Source: 4572-13 sp964594065 (GTDB lineage: Bacteria; Planctomycetota; Phycisphaerae; Sedimentisphaerales; Anaerohalosphaeraceae). From it: a DNA stretch of 64,000 nt. The notes under the pieces were generated by a model, which was not told the DNA's origin, did not search any database, and was given only the letters and a program-made list of their open reading frames with translations. Made by a program: the position numbers and the translations under genes. This document shows positions 34,301 to 42,052 of the stretch, piece by piece. Every line of letters begins with the position of its first letter. The stretch's first letter is position 1. The stretch covers positions 14,556-78,555 of the forward strand of contig CAZQKX010000008.1 in assembly GCA_964594065.1 (NCBI GenBank), in the 5' to 3' direction.

Positions 34301-35359
34301 CTACAAGTTCAAGTCGGCAGATGAAACAATTGTAGCCAATTCGACCAGGTTTTTTGCCCCCAGTTTCTGCATAATATGAGCCCGATGGTCTTCAACGGTC
34401 CTGACAGAACGTTTCAGGATTTTTGCGATTTCTTTGTTGGTTTTTCCCTGCATGATAATTTCAAGGATTCTTTTCTCGCTTTTACTCAGGACTTTGCTGA
34501 GTGTGATGTCCGTAATGGTACCCTCCAGATACCCCTGCTCCGGAAACAATTCGGCCGACAGCGAGATCCACATCGTTGTTCCGTCTTTCCGAAAAGTCTC
34601 TGCCTGAAAGCCGTTAACCTTTTTCTCTTTCTTGAGTATTTCCAGTAACTTCTGTCGTCTGTTTTTGTCTACGTAATGCGTTGAGGTATTAAATCCAGAT
34701 CGCAGACATTCTTCGGTGCTGTCAAAGCCGATCATCTTTGCCAACGCTTCATTGCACATTATGATTTTACCGTCACTAATACGCGTCCTGTATAAAGCAG
34801 CTTGGGCTTTTTCGTACAGTTGCTGGTATTTTTTTTCGCTGTCTACCAGATTTTGTTCAAGTTGTCTTTTTTCAGTGACATCACGATAAACAACACCGAC
34901 CGCAAACATATCGCCAGATGCGTAACAAATGGGCGAAAGGACAGACTCGCTGTGGACCACTTTATCGCCGACTGAAACAGCATCTTCGACACGCATGGGT
35001 TTGGCGGTTTTGAAAACTTCATCCACCCGGCTCATCCATAGCTTCATGAAGTTTGGGATATGGCCAAGCCCGTCCCGAATATTTTTGCCGATGACTTTGT
35101 CGCGCGTGGTATTGACATGGTCAATGGCGGCTTGATTAGCATAGAGATAATTGTAGTCTTTATCCCACACTAGAATACAGTCGGTGGATGATTCGAGGAT
35201 TGCCGTGATTTGTTCTTTGCTGACGCTGGGGGAATCGACCGGTTGAAAAATCGGGCTGTTTTCTGAATTGTTAAAAATCCGGGAAAGTTGGAACTGATTT
35301 TGACGAAGGAACCGGTTGCGTTCCTCAATAGTTTCGCATTTGTCACATGGATCAACCAT
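34301..35359 (-). CDS. PAS-PAS-LuxR transcriptional regulator
   Basis: A 352-residue protein with no receiver domain. The N-terminus carries CDKCE, a CxxC pair that may bind metal. Two PAS domains follow: about residues 48-165 (ILESSTDCILVWDKDYNYLYANQ) and 175-285 (YEKAQAALYRTRISDGK). The C-terminal LuxR-type helix-turn-helix (about 288-350) has LSKSEKRILEIIMQGKTNKE and RSVRTVEDHR. It is probably a cytoplasmic sensor, perhaps of redox or a ligand. Its place between hydrogenase genes and the maturation protease suggests control of hydrogenase genes, but this is only context. Confidence 0.85.
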   Translation of the reverse strand: MVDPCDKCETIEERNRFLRQNQFQLSRIFNNSENSPIFQPVDSPSVSKEQITAILESSTDCILVWDKDYNYLYANQAAIDHVNTTRDKVIGKNIRDGLGHIPNFMKLWMSRVDEVFKTAKPMRVEDAVSVGDKVVHSESVLSPICYASGDMFAVGVVYRDVTEKRQLEQNLVDSEKKYQQLYEKAQAALYRTRISDGKIIMCNEALAKMIGFDSTEECLRSGFNTSTHYVDKNRRQKLLEILKKEKKVNGFQAETFRKDGTTMWISLSAELFPEQGYLEGTITDITLSKVLSKSEKRILEIIMQGKTNKEIAKILKRSVRTVEDHRAHIMQKLGAKNLVELATIVSSADLNL

Positions 35360-35677
35360 GTAGCTCTAAGCCCTCACTTAAACCCTTTTTGTCATTTCAT
35401 CAGTCCGCCATCATAAAAGATTCATTATATAACAAAAAAATACAAAATCAACACGTGGCAAATACGGTATTTTTTGTTTAAACACCTTTTTTTAAGGAGC
35501 TTAGGTCACAATGTCTACTGGGGATGTCTTTTTTTGGTTTGCTTGCGGCCACGTCCACCCGATGCTTTACGACCTGATTGTGCGATTGATGATCCTGTAG
35601 CATCACTAAACAAAAGGCGATAAAAAAGCCCCGGTTTTGGGCCGGGGCTTTGAAGTCTCTGGTTGCTTGCCAGTGTG
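35360..35677. other. Intergenic region between hydA and the PAS-LuxR gene
   Basis: It contains the hydrogenase operon terminator at 35622-35651. A tiny plus-strand frame (35511-35600, 29 codons) follows AAGGAG at 11 bases and encodes MSTGDVFFWFACGHVHPM and so on; on the other strand a basic frame ends GRGRKQTKKRHPQ. Neither can be supported as a gene from this sequence alone. Confidence 0.5.
35622..35651 (-). terminator. Intrinsic terminator of the hydrogenase operon
   Basis: On the minus strand AAAGCCCCGG, a seven-base loop, and CCGGGGCTTTTTTA form a G+C-rich stem with a T-run, 27 bases after the hydA stop. Confidence 0.9.
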
Positions 35678-37009
35678 CTATTTAACAAATTCCACATTCA
35701 GCATGTGGGTCGAGCATGAAATACACGGATCATACGCACGCACCAGCATTTCCATCTTCTGACGCAGGGCGTCTTGGCCCTCATCCATAAACTGCGGCAC
35801 CAGTTTATCAAAATCTTTCTGGATATTCGCATGGTTCTGGTTGGTCGGGATGCAGCAGTTACCCCAGGTACATTCACCGTTCTTATCGAATTCGTAAGCA
35901 TGGAACAGAATACCGCGGGGGGCTTCGATAGCCGCATAACCCCGGCCGGCTTTCGGTGTGACCTTGACGGTTTCCTGTTTGATACCCTTGGTCAGCAGCA
36001 TGTCAATGATCTCGAGACTGGCTTCGACCACATGTGCCGCTTCGGCCAACTGTGCGACGTTGTTCATGAATGGGTTAATGGCACCTTTTTTCAGCCCGAA
36101 CATATCCGCTACGGTTTTGCCTAGGGGACTCAGATGCTCAGCCTGGTTGTTGAACCGTGCCAGTGCACCGGCAAAGTATGATTCACGGTGCCACTTGCAC
36201 CATTTGGCGGTGGACTGTGGTGAAACGTATTCATTCGCGACGCTTTCCCACTTGTCGATCGGCATTGGGCCGTCGCCATTACAGTCGGTGCCGAGGATGT
36301 CGCCATGATAGAACGAATAATTCGTCAGCGTGTCTTTGTATCGCGGATGTGTTTGCGTCAGTGAGACGTATTCTGTTTCACGCTCAAAGTTCGGTAGATT
36401 GCCGGCGACACTGAGCACTACTTCGCAAATAGCGACAAGGTCCGGAACGATGGATTCCAGTTCGGCCTTCAGTGCCTTCAGTTCCTCTTCGGTCGGCACT
36501 TTTGTCATGCCACCCGGTGTCAAGGTGATCGGGTGCGTGATGCGGCCGGCCAGCAATGCCGACATCTGATTGGCGACGCGATGGCATTTGATGATCTTCA
36601 GGACGGCTTCGGTAGCCTTCGGGATCAGCGGAACAACCGACTTTTCAGCAAACAGATCCGGAGCAACCAGGTAGCCGACGTGCAGCACGTGACTTTGGAG
36701 TTGTTCGGAATAATGCATCAGGTGACGTACCAGATCCGCCTGTTCGGTCACTTCCAGTCCTAAAGCGTCTTCAACAGCCTTAGTAGCGACCAACGAATGC
36801 GAGATCGAACAGATACCGCAGATACGGCTGACAATCGTCTGAATGTCATCATACCGGCGGCCCCGCACCATTGCTTCGAAGAAACGCGGCGCCTCGGGAA
36901 CCTGCCATTCGCATTTTTCAATTGTTCCGTCCTTAATATTGACCACAATATTGCCGTGGCCTTCGACACGTGTGAGGTGATGGACGTTAATGTTTATATC
37001 TTTACTCAT
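35678..37009 (-). CDS. hydA: [NiFe] hydrogenase large (alpha) subunit, group 3b
   Basis: The 443-residue catalytic subunit binds the nickel-iron site with RxCGxC at 62-67 (RICGICSISHS) and DPCxxC at the C-terminus (Cys429, Cys432). After His435 there are eight more residues (MLNVEFVK), the tail that the maturation protease removes. Length and the surrounding genes match the alpha subunit of soluble NADP-reducing sulfhydrogenase-type enzymes. It acts in the cytoplasm with HydD, HydG and HydB, producing or consuming hydrogen with NAD(P)(H). It is the last gene of the operon and is followed by a terminator. Confidence 0.92.
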   Translation of the reverse strand: MSKDININVHHLTRVEGHGNIVVNIKDGTIEKCEWQVPEAPRFFEAMVRGRRYDDIQTIVSRICGICSISHSLVATKAVEDALGLEVTEQADLVRHLMHYSEQLQSHVLHVGYLVAPDLFAEKSVVPLIPKATEAVLKIIKCHRVANQMSALLAGRITHPITLTPGGMTKVPTEEELKALKAELESIVPDLVAICEVVLSVAGNLPNFERETEYVSLTQTHPRYKDTLTNYSFYHGDILGTDCNGDGPMPIDKWESVANEYVSPQSTAKWCKWHRESYFAGALARFNNQAEHLSPLGKTVADMFGLKKGAINPFMNNVAQLAEAAHVVEASLEIIDMLLTKGIKQETVKVTPKAGRGYAAIEAPRGILFHAYEFDKNGECTWGNCCIPTNQNHANIQKDFDKLVPQFMDEGQDALRQKMEMLVRAYDPCISCSTHMLNVEFVK

Positions 37010-37027
37010 AACAATGGCCCCTGTTCC

Positions 37028-37759
37028 TTATTTAGTGTTAAACAATACCAGTTTCTGTTGCAGGTCGTCAATGGTCAAACCGTACTTGTCCATGACCTCC
37101 TGAGCAGCTTCCACGTTGGGATTATCGACCATGCCCCGGCAACCGAAGCATCGCCATCCCGCACTCGGACAAGGTGCGCCGCAACCGGCCCGAATGATCG
37201 GTCCAAGGCAGATCTCGTCGTATTCGTAACGGCAGATGGTTTCTTTGGCCTTGCACTCAACACACACCGGATAATCCGGCACGAACGGAGCCTTGCCAAC
37301 CAGCAGTGACCGAATGATCTGTGAAAACTCGGTACCGGTGATCGGGCAGCCGTGAATTTTAAAATCCACTTCAACCACTTCATCAACTGCCTTGGTCATT
37401 TCAGTATTCAGATGCTCCATCTTGCCGTCTTCGCCGTAAACACATTCCCTGACCTCATCCAGGTCAAAGTTATTTTTCATCCTGTTGACCCCGCCTATCG
37501 TCGCACAGGCACCCAATGCGATCAGGATTTTTGCCCGGCTGCGGATCACTTCAAGCCGTTTGGCGTCTTCTTCGCGGGTGATCGAGCCTTCGATGATCGC
37601 GATATCATATTCATGGCTTTGTTCGCTCATGGCTTCACGCCATTCCACGACATCGACCAGGTCGATCAGGTTCAGGATTTCCTCTTCAAGGTTGACGATT
37701 TGCAGCTGGCAACCTTCACAACAGGCAAAATCGAATATAGCTACTCTTGGTTTACTCAT
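37028..37759 (-). CDS. hydD: [NiFe] hydrogenase small (delta) subunit
   Basis: I start at ATG 37759 (GGAGG nine bases upstream); an earlier start at 37780 overlaps hydG. The 243-residue subunit carries the iron-sulfur relay to the nickel site: FACCEGCQLQ near the start, HGCPITGTE in the middle, and a C-terminal cysteine group (CVECKAKETIC, GCGAPCPSAGWRCFGC). The pattern fits group 3 hydrogenases, in which all three clusters are [4Fe-4S]. The gene begins two bases after the hydG stop. Confidence 0.9.
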   Translation of the reverse strand: MSKPRVAIFDFACCEGCQLQIVNLEEEILNLIDLVDVVEWREAMSEQSHEYDIAIIEGSITREEDAKRLEVIRSRAKILIALGACATIGGVNRMKNNFDLDEVRECVYGEDGKMEHLNTEMTKAVDEVVEVDFKIHGCPITGTEFSQIIRSLLVGKAPFVPDYPVCVECKAKETICRYEYDEICLGPIIRAGCGAPCPSAGWRCFGCRGMVDNPNVEAAQEVMDKYGLTIDDLQQKLVLFNTK

Positions 37760-37760
37760 T

Positions 37761-38597
37761 TTATATCGCCTCCGGTACATTGGCTAAATCGCTGTAACGG
37801 AATACGGGTCCATCCTGGCAGACGTAATGTTCATTCATCTGGCAGTGGCCGCATTTTCCGACGCCGCATTTCATTCTTCGTTCAAGGTTCACATAGATCT
37901 GATCTTCCGGTACATCTGATTCGGCCAGAGCCATCAGTACAAACTTGTACATAATGGGCGGGCCGCACACCAGTACCTGACTTTTTGGCAGACTGCTTTC
38001 AATTTTGGGAATCAGCGTGGTGACTACGCCTACATTCCCGTTCCAGCATTCGTGTGCCTCGTCAACCGTTTCCATGACCGTCATGTCTTTGCGCTCTTCC
38101 CACATCGCGATTTCTTCGCGGAACAGCCGCATGTCATGGCACTTGGTGCCGATCAGGATCGTGATATTTCCATAATCCTGACGATGGTCCAGAGCATAGC
38201 GGATAAAGGATCGTTGGGGAACCAAACCGATCCCGCCGCAGATAAAGACAAGGTCTTTGCCTTTGGACTCTTCGATCGGATACGTTGAACCGTAAGGTCC
38301 GCGAACACCCAGTTTGTCGCCGACTTCCAGTTTATGGATTACTTTGGTCAGGCTGCCGACATTACGGACAACCAATTCCAGCCCTTTTTGTGTCGGGGCC
38401 GAGGAAATGGAGATCGGTGCTTCACCGATGCCTGCGATCGAAACTTCCACGAACTGACCCGGCGTGTACTCAAAATCTTCTCCCGAATCCTTTTCCAGAT
38501 GCAGGAACAACTCGGTACCGTTCAACATCCGGCGTTTGGTGATCGTGCACAGTTCCGGCAGGTAAATATCTTTCTGGCCGTTACAACATTCACACAT
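37761..38597 (-). CDS. hydG: Hydrogenase gamma subunit, FAD/NAD(P)-binding
   Basis: A 278-residue ferredoxin-NADP reductase-like subunit that exchanges electrons with NAD(P). The FAD part includes PGQFVEVS and GVRGPYGS; the nucleotide site reads FICGGIGLVPQRSF; CGPPIMYKF is the end-loop. A C-terminal [2Fe-2S] motif is CGVGKCGHC with a further Cys in HYVC, as in dihydroorotate dehydrogenase electron-transfer subunits. AAGGAG precedes the ATG. In group 3b enzymes this subunit also allows sulfur reduction with HydB. Confidence 0.9.
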   Translation of the reverse strand: MCECCNGQKDIYLPELCTITKRRMLNGTELFLHLEKDSGEDFEYTPGQFVEVSIAGIGEAPISISSAPTQKGLELVVRNVGSLTKVIHKLEVGDKLGVRGPYGSTYPIEESKGKDLVFICGGIGLVPQRSFIRYALDHRQDYGNITILIGTKCHDMRLFREEIAMWEERKDMTVMETVDEAHECWNGNVGVVTTLIPKIESSLPKSQVLVCGPPIMYKFVLMALAESDVPEDQIYVNLERRMKCGVGKCGHCQMNEHYVCQDGPVFRYSDLANVPEAI

Positions 38598-38636
38598 TAG
38601 TATATCTCCTTGTGATAGTCCCTAAAGCAGGACGGA

Positions 38637-39677
38637 TTAACCGATTTCTGTTTTTTCAATTAATTCATTATAAACGTCTACGGGATTGGCAATCTTGGCG
38701 GTACAGGCTGTAATACAGCGTCCGCAGCCCACGCAGGCGATCTGACCGTCGATCTTACCGGGAACATATTTACCTTTACGGTACAGGCGGTGACGAAAAC
38801 GGTCTTCACGTTTCTTACGGAAGTTATGGTCGCCGGCAACGGTTGCGAAGTTTTGCAGCAGGCAGCCATCCCAGGCACGGTAGCGGCAGCCCGATTTCAA
38901 ATCCCAGTTGACTTCGTCCTGTACGTCGAAACAGTAGCAAGTAGGACAAACCTGATTGCATGAACCGCATGAATAGCACAAGCGAGCCTTTTCTTCCCAA
39001 ACCGGGTGCTCATATGCCTTTTCCAGGAGCCTGGGCAGAAATGAAGGCTTGCATTCGAGTTTGTGTTGATTTAATGCGGAGAGGTTCTTTTCCTGAACGG
39101 CTTTGCGTTTGCTCAGGTCATCATCGCTTGCTGCGGCAGCTCCGGACATCTGTTGAACCAGTGCTTGGCCTTTTTCTGTCGCCGCATCAACCACGTAAGC
39201 GGTACCGATATCAGTCAAAAGGATATCATAGCCGGAATCGACGGTAGCGGTGTTCATTGATGTGGCAAAAACATTTTTACCGGGTGTAACGACATCGCAG
39301 GCAATGATCGTTATGTTCTTTCGGCGGTTCATGTAGTGCGTGTCATATTCTCCCTGGCTGAACAACTCGTCCATCTGGTTGATGGCAACCATGTCATAAG
39401 GGTGGACGCCCAGAAGGGCCATCTTTTCCGGTTCCTGAACACTCTGACTGTCACCACCGACCTCAAAAGACAGCAAGGTCTCTTTTTGAGGCAGCATGTA
39501 CTTCTTCGGCGGCAGGATCGTCACATCATAATCCAAACGCAGATCATCAGCATTTTTCAGTTCACCAAATGCAAACTTATCGCCCTTGGCCTGTACACCC
39601 ACGACCTTCTGCTCAGAACTGATCAGCGATGAGACAAACGACTTGAATTGTTCTTTCGTTACTGTGCTTACACTCAT
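38637..39677 (-). CDS. hydB: Hydrogenase beta subunit, 4Fe-4S
   Basis: I start at ATG 39677; the open frame extends to 39767 but would overlap rex by 44 bases and has no ribosome site. The 346-residue protein resembles the beta subunit of sulfhydrogenases and anaerobic sulfite reductase A. Two ferredoxin-like motifs near the C-terminus (CYSCGSCNQVCPTCYC and CVGCGRCITACTAK) bind [4Fe-4S] clusters. It passes electrons between the FAD subunit and the small subunit. It is the first structural gene after rex, in the order rex-hydB-hydG-hydD-hydA. Confidence 0.9.
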   Translation of the reverse strand: MSVSTVTKEQFKSFVSSLISSEQKVVGVQAKGDKFAFGELKNADDLRLDYDVTILPPKKYMLPQKETLLSFEVGGDSQSVQEPEKMALLGVHPYDMVAINQMDELFSQGEYDTHYMNRRKNITIIACDVVTPGKNVFATSMNTATVDSGYDILLTDIGTAYVVDAATEKGQALVQQMSGAAAASDDDLSKRKAVQEKNLSALNQHKLECKPSFLPRLLEKAYEHPVWEEKARLCYSCGSCNQVCPTCYCFDVQDEVNWDLKSGCRYRAWDGCLLQNFATVAGDHNFRKKREDRFRHRLYRKGKYVPGKIDGQIACVGCGRCITACTAKIANPVDVYNELIEKTEIG

Positions 39678-39723
39678 GGCTTTTCCATTTCCTATAAACT
39701 GTTTTCGCTTTAGTTTCTTATTC

Positions 39724-40338
39724 CTATATATAGTAGGGCAGTATTCCCAATTCCATCGCAATATCAATGGTGACGACCTTAACCCGCTTTGGGACGTCCA
39801 GATAGCACGGCGACAGGTTCAAAATACCCTTAACGCCTGCTTTTACAAGGGCTTCTGCACATTGCTGTGCGGCATCGGCCGGAACTGCCAGGATGGCAAG
39901 GCGAATGTTACGTTTCTCCAGTGTAGCAATATCTGCGACATCTTCTATAAGAGCCTTGCCGATTTTTTTTCCAATCTTGCTTTTATTACTGTCAAAGATT
40001 GCGGCAATATCAAAACCGAATGTCAAAAAACCCGGATACGAAGCAATGGCAGTTCCCAACTGACCTGCACCCACCAAAGCGGCCTGCTGGCAGATATCCA
40101 GCTTCAAAATACTGCGAATTTGATCAGCGGTCGATGCTACCGGATAGCCGATACCCCGCGTCCCAAAGGCACCAAAATAAGACAAATCCTTCCGTATCTG
40201 CGGAGGGTTCAAATGCAGCCGCTCGGCCAGTTGCTGGCTGGAAATAGTCTCCCGATCCTCAGTTTTCAGTATTGAAAAGGCCCTGAGGTACATCGGCATC
40301 CGTCGAATCGTCTCTTCTGGTATCTTATGGTATTTCAT
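39724..40338 (-). CDS. rex: Redox-sensing repressor Rex
   Basis: A 204-residue Rex protein. The N-terminal winged helix has ISSQQLAERLHLNPPQIRKD and the strongly conserved FGAFGTRGIGYPV. The C-terminal Rossmann domain begins ALVGAGQLGTAIASY and binds NADH or NAD+, so the repressor leaves DNA when the NADH ratio rises. Length is typical. It is upstream of hydBGDA on the same strand, and a Rex operator lies in front of it, so Rex likely controls itself and the hydrogenase. Confidence 0.95.
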   Translation of the reverse strand: MKYHKIPEETIRRMPMYLRAFSILKTEDRETISSQQLAERLHLNPPQIRKDLSYFGAFGTRGIGYPVASTADQIRSILKLDICQQAALVGAGQLGTAIASYPGFLTFGFDIAAIFDSNKSKIGKKIGKALIEDVADIATLEKRNIRLAILAVPADAAQQCAEALVKAGVKGILNLSPCYLDVPKRVKVVTIDIAMELGILPYYI

Positions 40339-40375
40339 CGCTTAAGCGTTCTTATTTTCTTAATTCATATTGTGG

Positions 40376-40393
40376 TTGTGCTCACATTCACAA
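40376..40393 (-). promoter_or_regulatory. Rex operator in front of rex-hydBGDA
   Basis: TTGTGCTCACATTCACAA matches the Rex consensus TTGTGAA-N4-TTCACAA except at two positions of the left half. On the minus strand its right half, TTGTGA, can serve as a -35 box with TATGAA 18 bp downstream, so bound Rex would block transcription. It lies 37 bases before the rex start. Confidence 0.75.
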
Positions 40394-40564
40394 GCAGAAA
40401 AGGGGAGTTTACAGATTTTTTGGTGACAGTCAAGCAGAAATAACGCGCTTTGTTGCACAAAATTAAGAATATTTATTGTGAAAAAAAGAACATTAAGGTG
40501 GCTGTGGTAAGGGTGTTGTGAGATTTAGGCAGTCATTTCAAGCGAAATAATCCTCATTGGCCGT

Positions 40565-41584
40565 TTATTGTACTGAATAATCACGTTTTAAGGTTGCTAC
40601 AACTGGTAGATGGTCGGATAAATCAGATGTCAGGACTATTGTTTCTTCGATTCTCCAGTGAGGGGAAATGAAGATCCAATCGATAACGCGGGTGGGATTT
40701 TTAGATGGGAACGTATAATCCTCCGGGTTAACCGGAAATCCTCTTGGTTGTGTCGACCAGTTCCCACTATCCAGCAGGGTGTCGATGCAGTTTTGTCCGT
40801 TTGCATTGGTATGATGACCGGGATAGCCCTTTGCTGTGCTGTTAAAATCACCCATCGCGATCATTGGCAGTGATGATTGTGTTTGCATATCCATAAACAT
40901 TTGAACGCTTGCATACTGATAAGTTTCTCCCTCAAGCGACAAATGCACTGCAATAACCTGAACTTGTTCACCGTTCGGCATTGTCACTGTTACTGCCAGG
41001 CCATCCTTATAGCCGCCGACAAAAATCTCTTGAAGACGCGAAGGATGTGGATAATCGAGAAATTTTGCCTCAGAAAGAGGGAATTTGCTCAAGATCGCAT
41101 TGCCGAAACGAAGGCTCACAAAGGGGATCGCAACGTCAATATTACGCTGCTCAACAACATATCGGTAACCTGCTTCTTTGGCAATGATCCGTGCCTGATC
41201 CACATGTCCGCTCCAGAAACTTGAAAAGTCTGCTTCATTTAGCACGACAATATCCAGATTTACTTCTTTGAGCAGTTGACCGATTTGCTTAGTCCGCTCA
41301 AGTTTTGCCTCATGATCGCCGCCATCCCAATTGTCCGCTCCAAGTTGGCCCCCACGGCAGTGTGCGATATTGTAACAACCCACTCGCAGTGTATCAAAAG
41401 CCTCCGCAGAAGTTGTAATTCCGCTTTTTACCGACTCAATTTCAATTGTTTTGACTGTATGCCAGGGGCTGGCGATACGAACAGTGATATACCATGCGCA
41501 TACAAATACAATGGCCGAAATAAGAATCACCAAGCAAACCTTAAACCGAGTTCGCTTCAATGATGATTTCGCATTTAATCTCAT
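40565..41584 (-). CDS. Membrane-anchored endonuclease/exonuclease/phosphatase family protein
   Basis: A 339-residue protein with one N-terminal membrane helix (about residues 14-34) and an exterior domain of the DNase I-like PF03372 family. The conserved residues are present: CYNIAH, LNEADF, GDFNS and SDHLPV at the end. Members of this family hydrolyse DNA, RNA, phospholipids or phosphate esters; the exact substrate is not shown. It is transcribed away from the arsR gene and stands alone. Confidence 0.82.
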   Translation of the reverse strand: MRLNAKSSLKRTRFKVCLVILISAIVFVCAWYITVRIASPWHTVKTIEIESVKSGITTSAEAFDTLRVGCYNIAHCRGGQLGADNWDGGDHEAKLERTKQIGQLLKEVNLDIVVLNEADFSSFWSGHVDQARIIAKEAGYRYVVEQRNIDVAIPFVSLRFGNAILSKFPLSEAKFLDYPHPSRLQEIFVGGYKDGLAVTVTMPNGEQVQVIAVHLSLEGETYQYASVQMFMDMQTQSSLPMIAMGDFNSTAKGYPGHHTNANGQNCIDTLLDSGNWSTQPRGFPVNPEDYTFPSKNPTRVIDWIFISPHWRIEETIVLTSDLSDHLPVVATLKRDYSVQ

Positions 41585-41657
41585 GAGGCTATTTTAAGGT
41601 AAAAAGCCTATTTATTGAACCAATAATGAGATATTTCTGGAATTTTTTAAAAAAACA

Positions 41658-41685
41658 TTGAAATATCGAGAACTCTCGATATATT
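41658..41685 (+). promoter_or_regulatory. arsR promoter with perfect 20-bp palindrome operator
   Basis: TTGAAA (41658-41663) and TATATT (41680-41685) are 16 bp apart. Between and overlapping them is ATATCGAGAACTCTCGATAT (41663-41682), a perfect inverted repeat with a 2-base centre, as expected for the operator of the ArsR-type protein encoded just downstream. Confidence 0.75.
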
Positions 41686-41723
41686 GATACGTATTGATGT
41701 TGTCGCAAATGAAAGGGTACCAA

Positions 41724-42035
41724 ATGAATGCAGAGGAAAAGACAATTGAATTATTGCCGAATGAAATGATCGAAAAAGCAGCCGAATGCTTGAAGGTCAT
41801 GGCGCATCCTGTTCGACTGCGGATCGTAAATATTTTGATGCAGGGCGAGTTTCCTGTTCATGAGATTGCCGACCTTTGCCTGACATCGCCCAATCAGACC
41901 TGCGAACACTTACGTCTGCTCAAAGGTCACGGACTGCTGTCAAGCCAGCGGCAGGGCAGAACCGTCTATTACAAGATCGCCAATCCTCAGCTTCCCGGTC
42001 TCATCAATTGTATTCGTAAAAATTGTCAACTTTAA
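41724..42035 (+). CDS. ArsR-family repressor
   Basis: I start at ATG 41724 (AAAGGG six bases upstream); a TTG at 41694 is in frame but lacks a site. The 103-residue winged-helix protein has LKVMAHPVRLRIVNILMQGE, the recognition helix in TSPNQTCEHLRLLKGHGLL and the wing RQGRTVYYKI. Two cysteines in NCIRKNC at the end and one in the recognition area could sense persulfides or metals. The next gene is a sulfur-handling fusion, which suggests a sulfide or polysulfide signal (compare BigR/SqrR), but that is inference. Confidence 0.85.
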   Translation: MNAEEKTIELLPNEMIEKAAECLKVMAHPVRLRIVNILMQGEFPVHEIADLCLTSPNQTCEHLRLLKGHGLLSSQRQGRTVYYKIANPQLPGLINCIRKNCQL

Positions 42036-42052
42036 ACTTAGAGGTAATTTGC

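Noticed and set aside
33964..34335. 123-codon plus-strand frame in the hydrogenase region
   Set aside because: It overlaps the end of the PAS-LuxR gene, spans the inverted repeat, and lacks a ribosome site and protein-like composition.
35511..35600. 29-codon frame with AAGGAG upstream
   Set aside because: The distance of 11 bases is long, the product has no recognisable property, and no conservation can be tested here.
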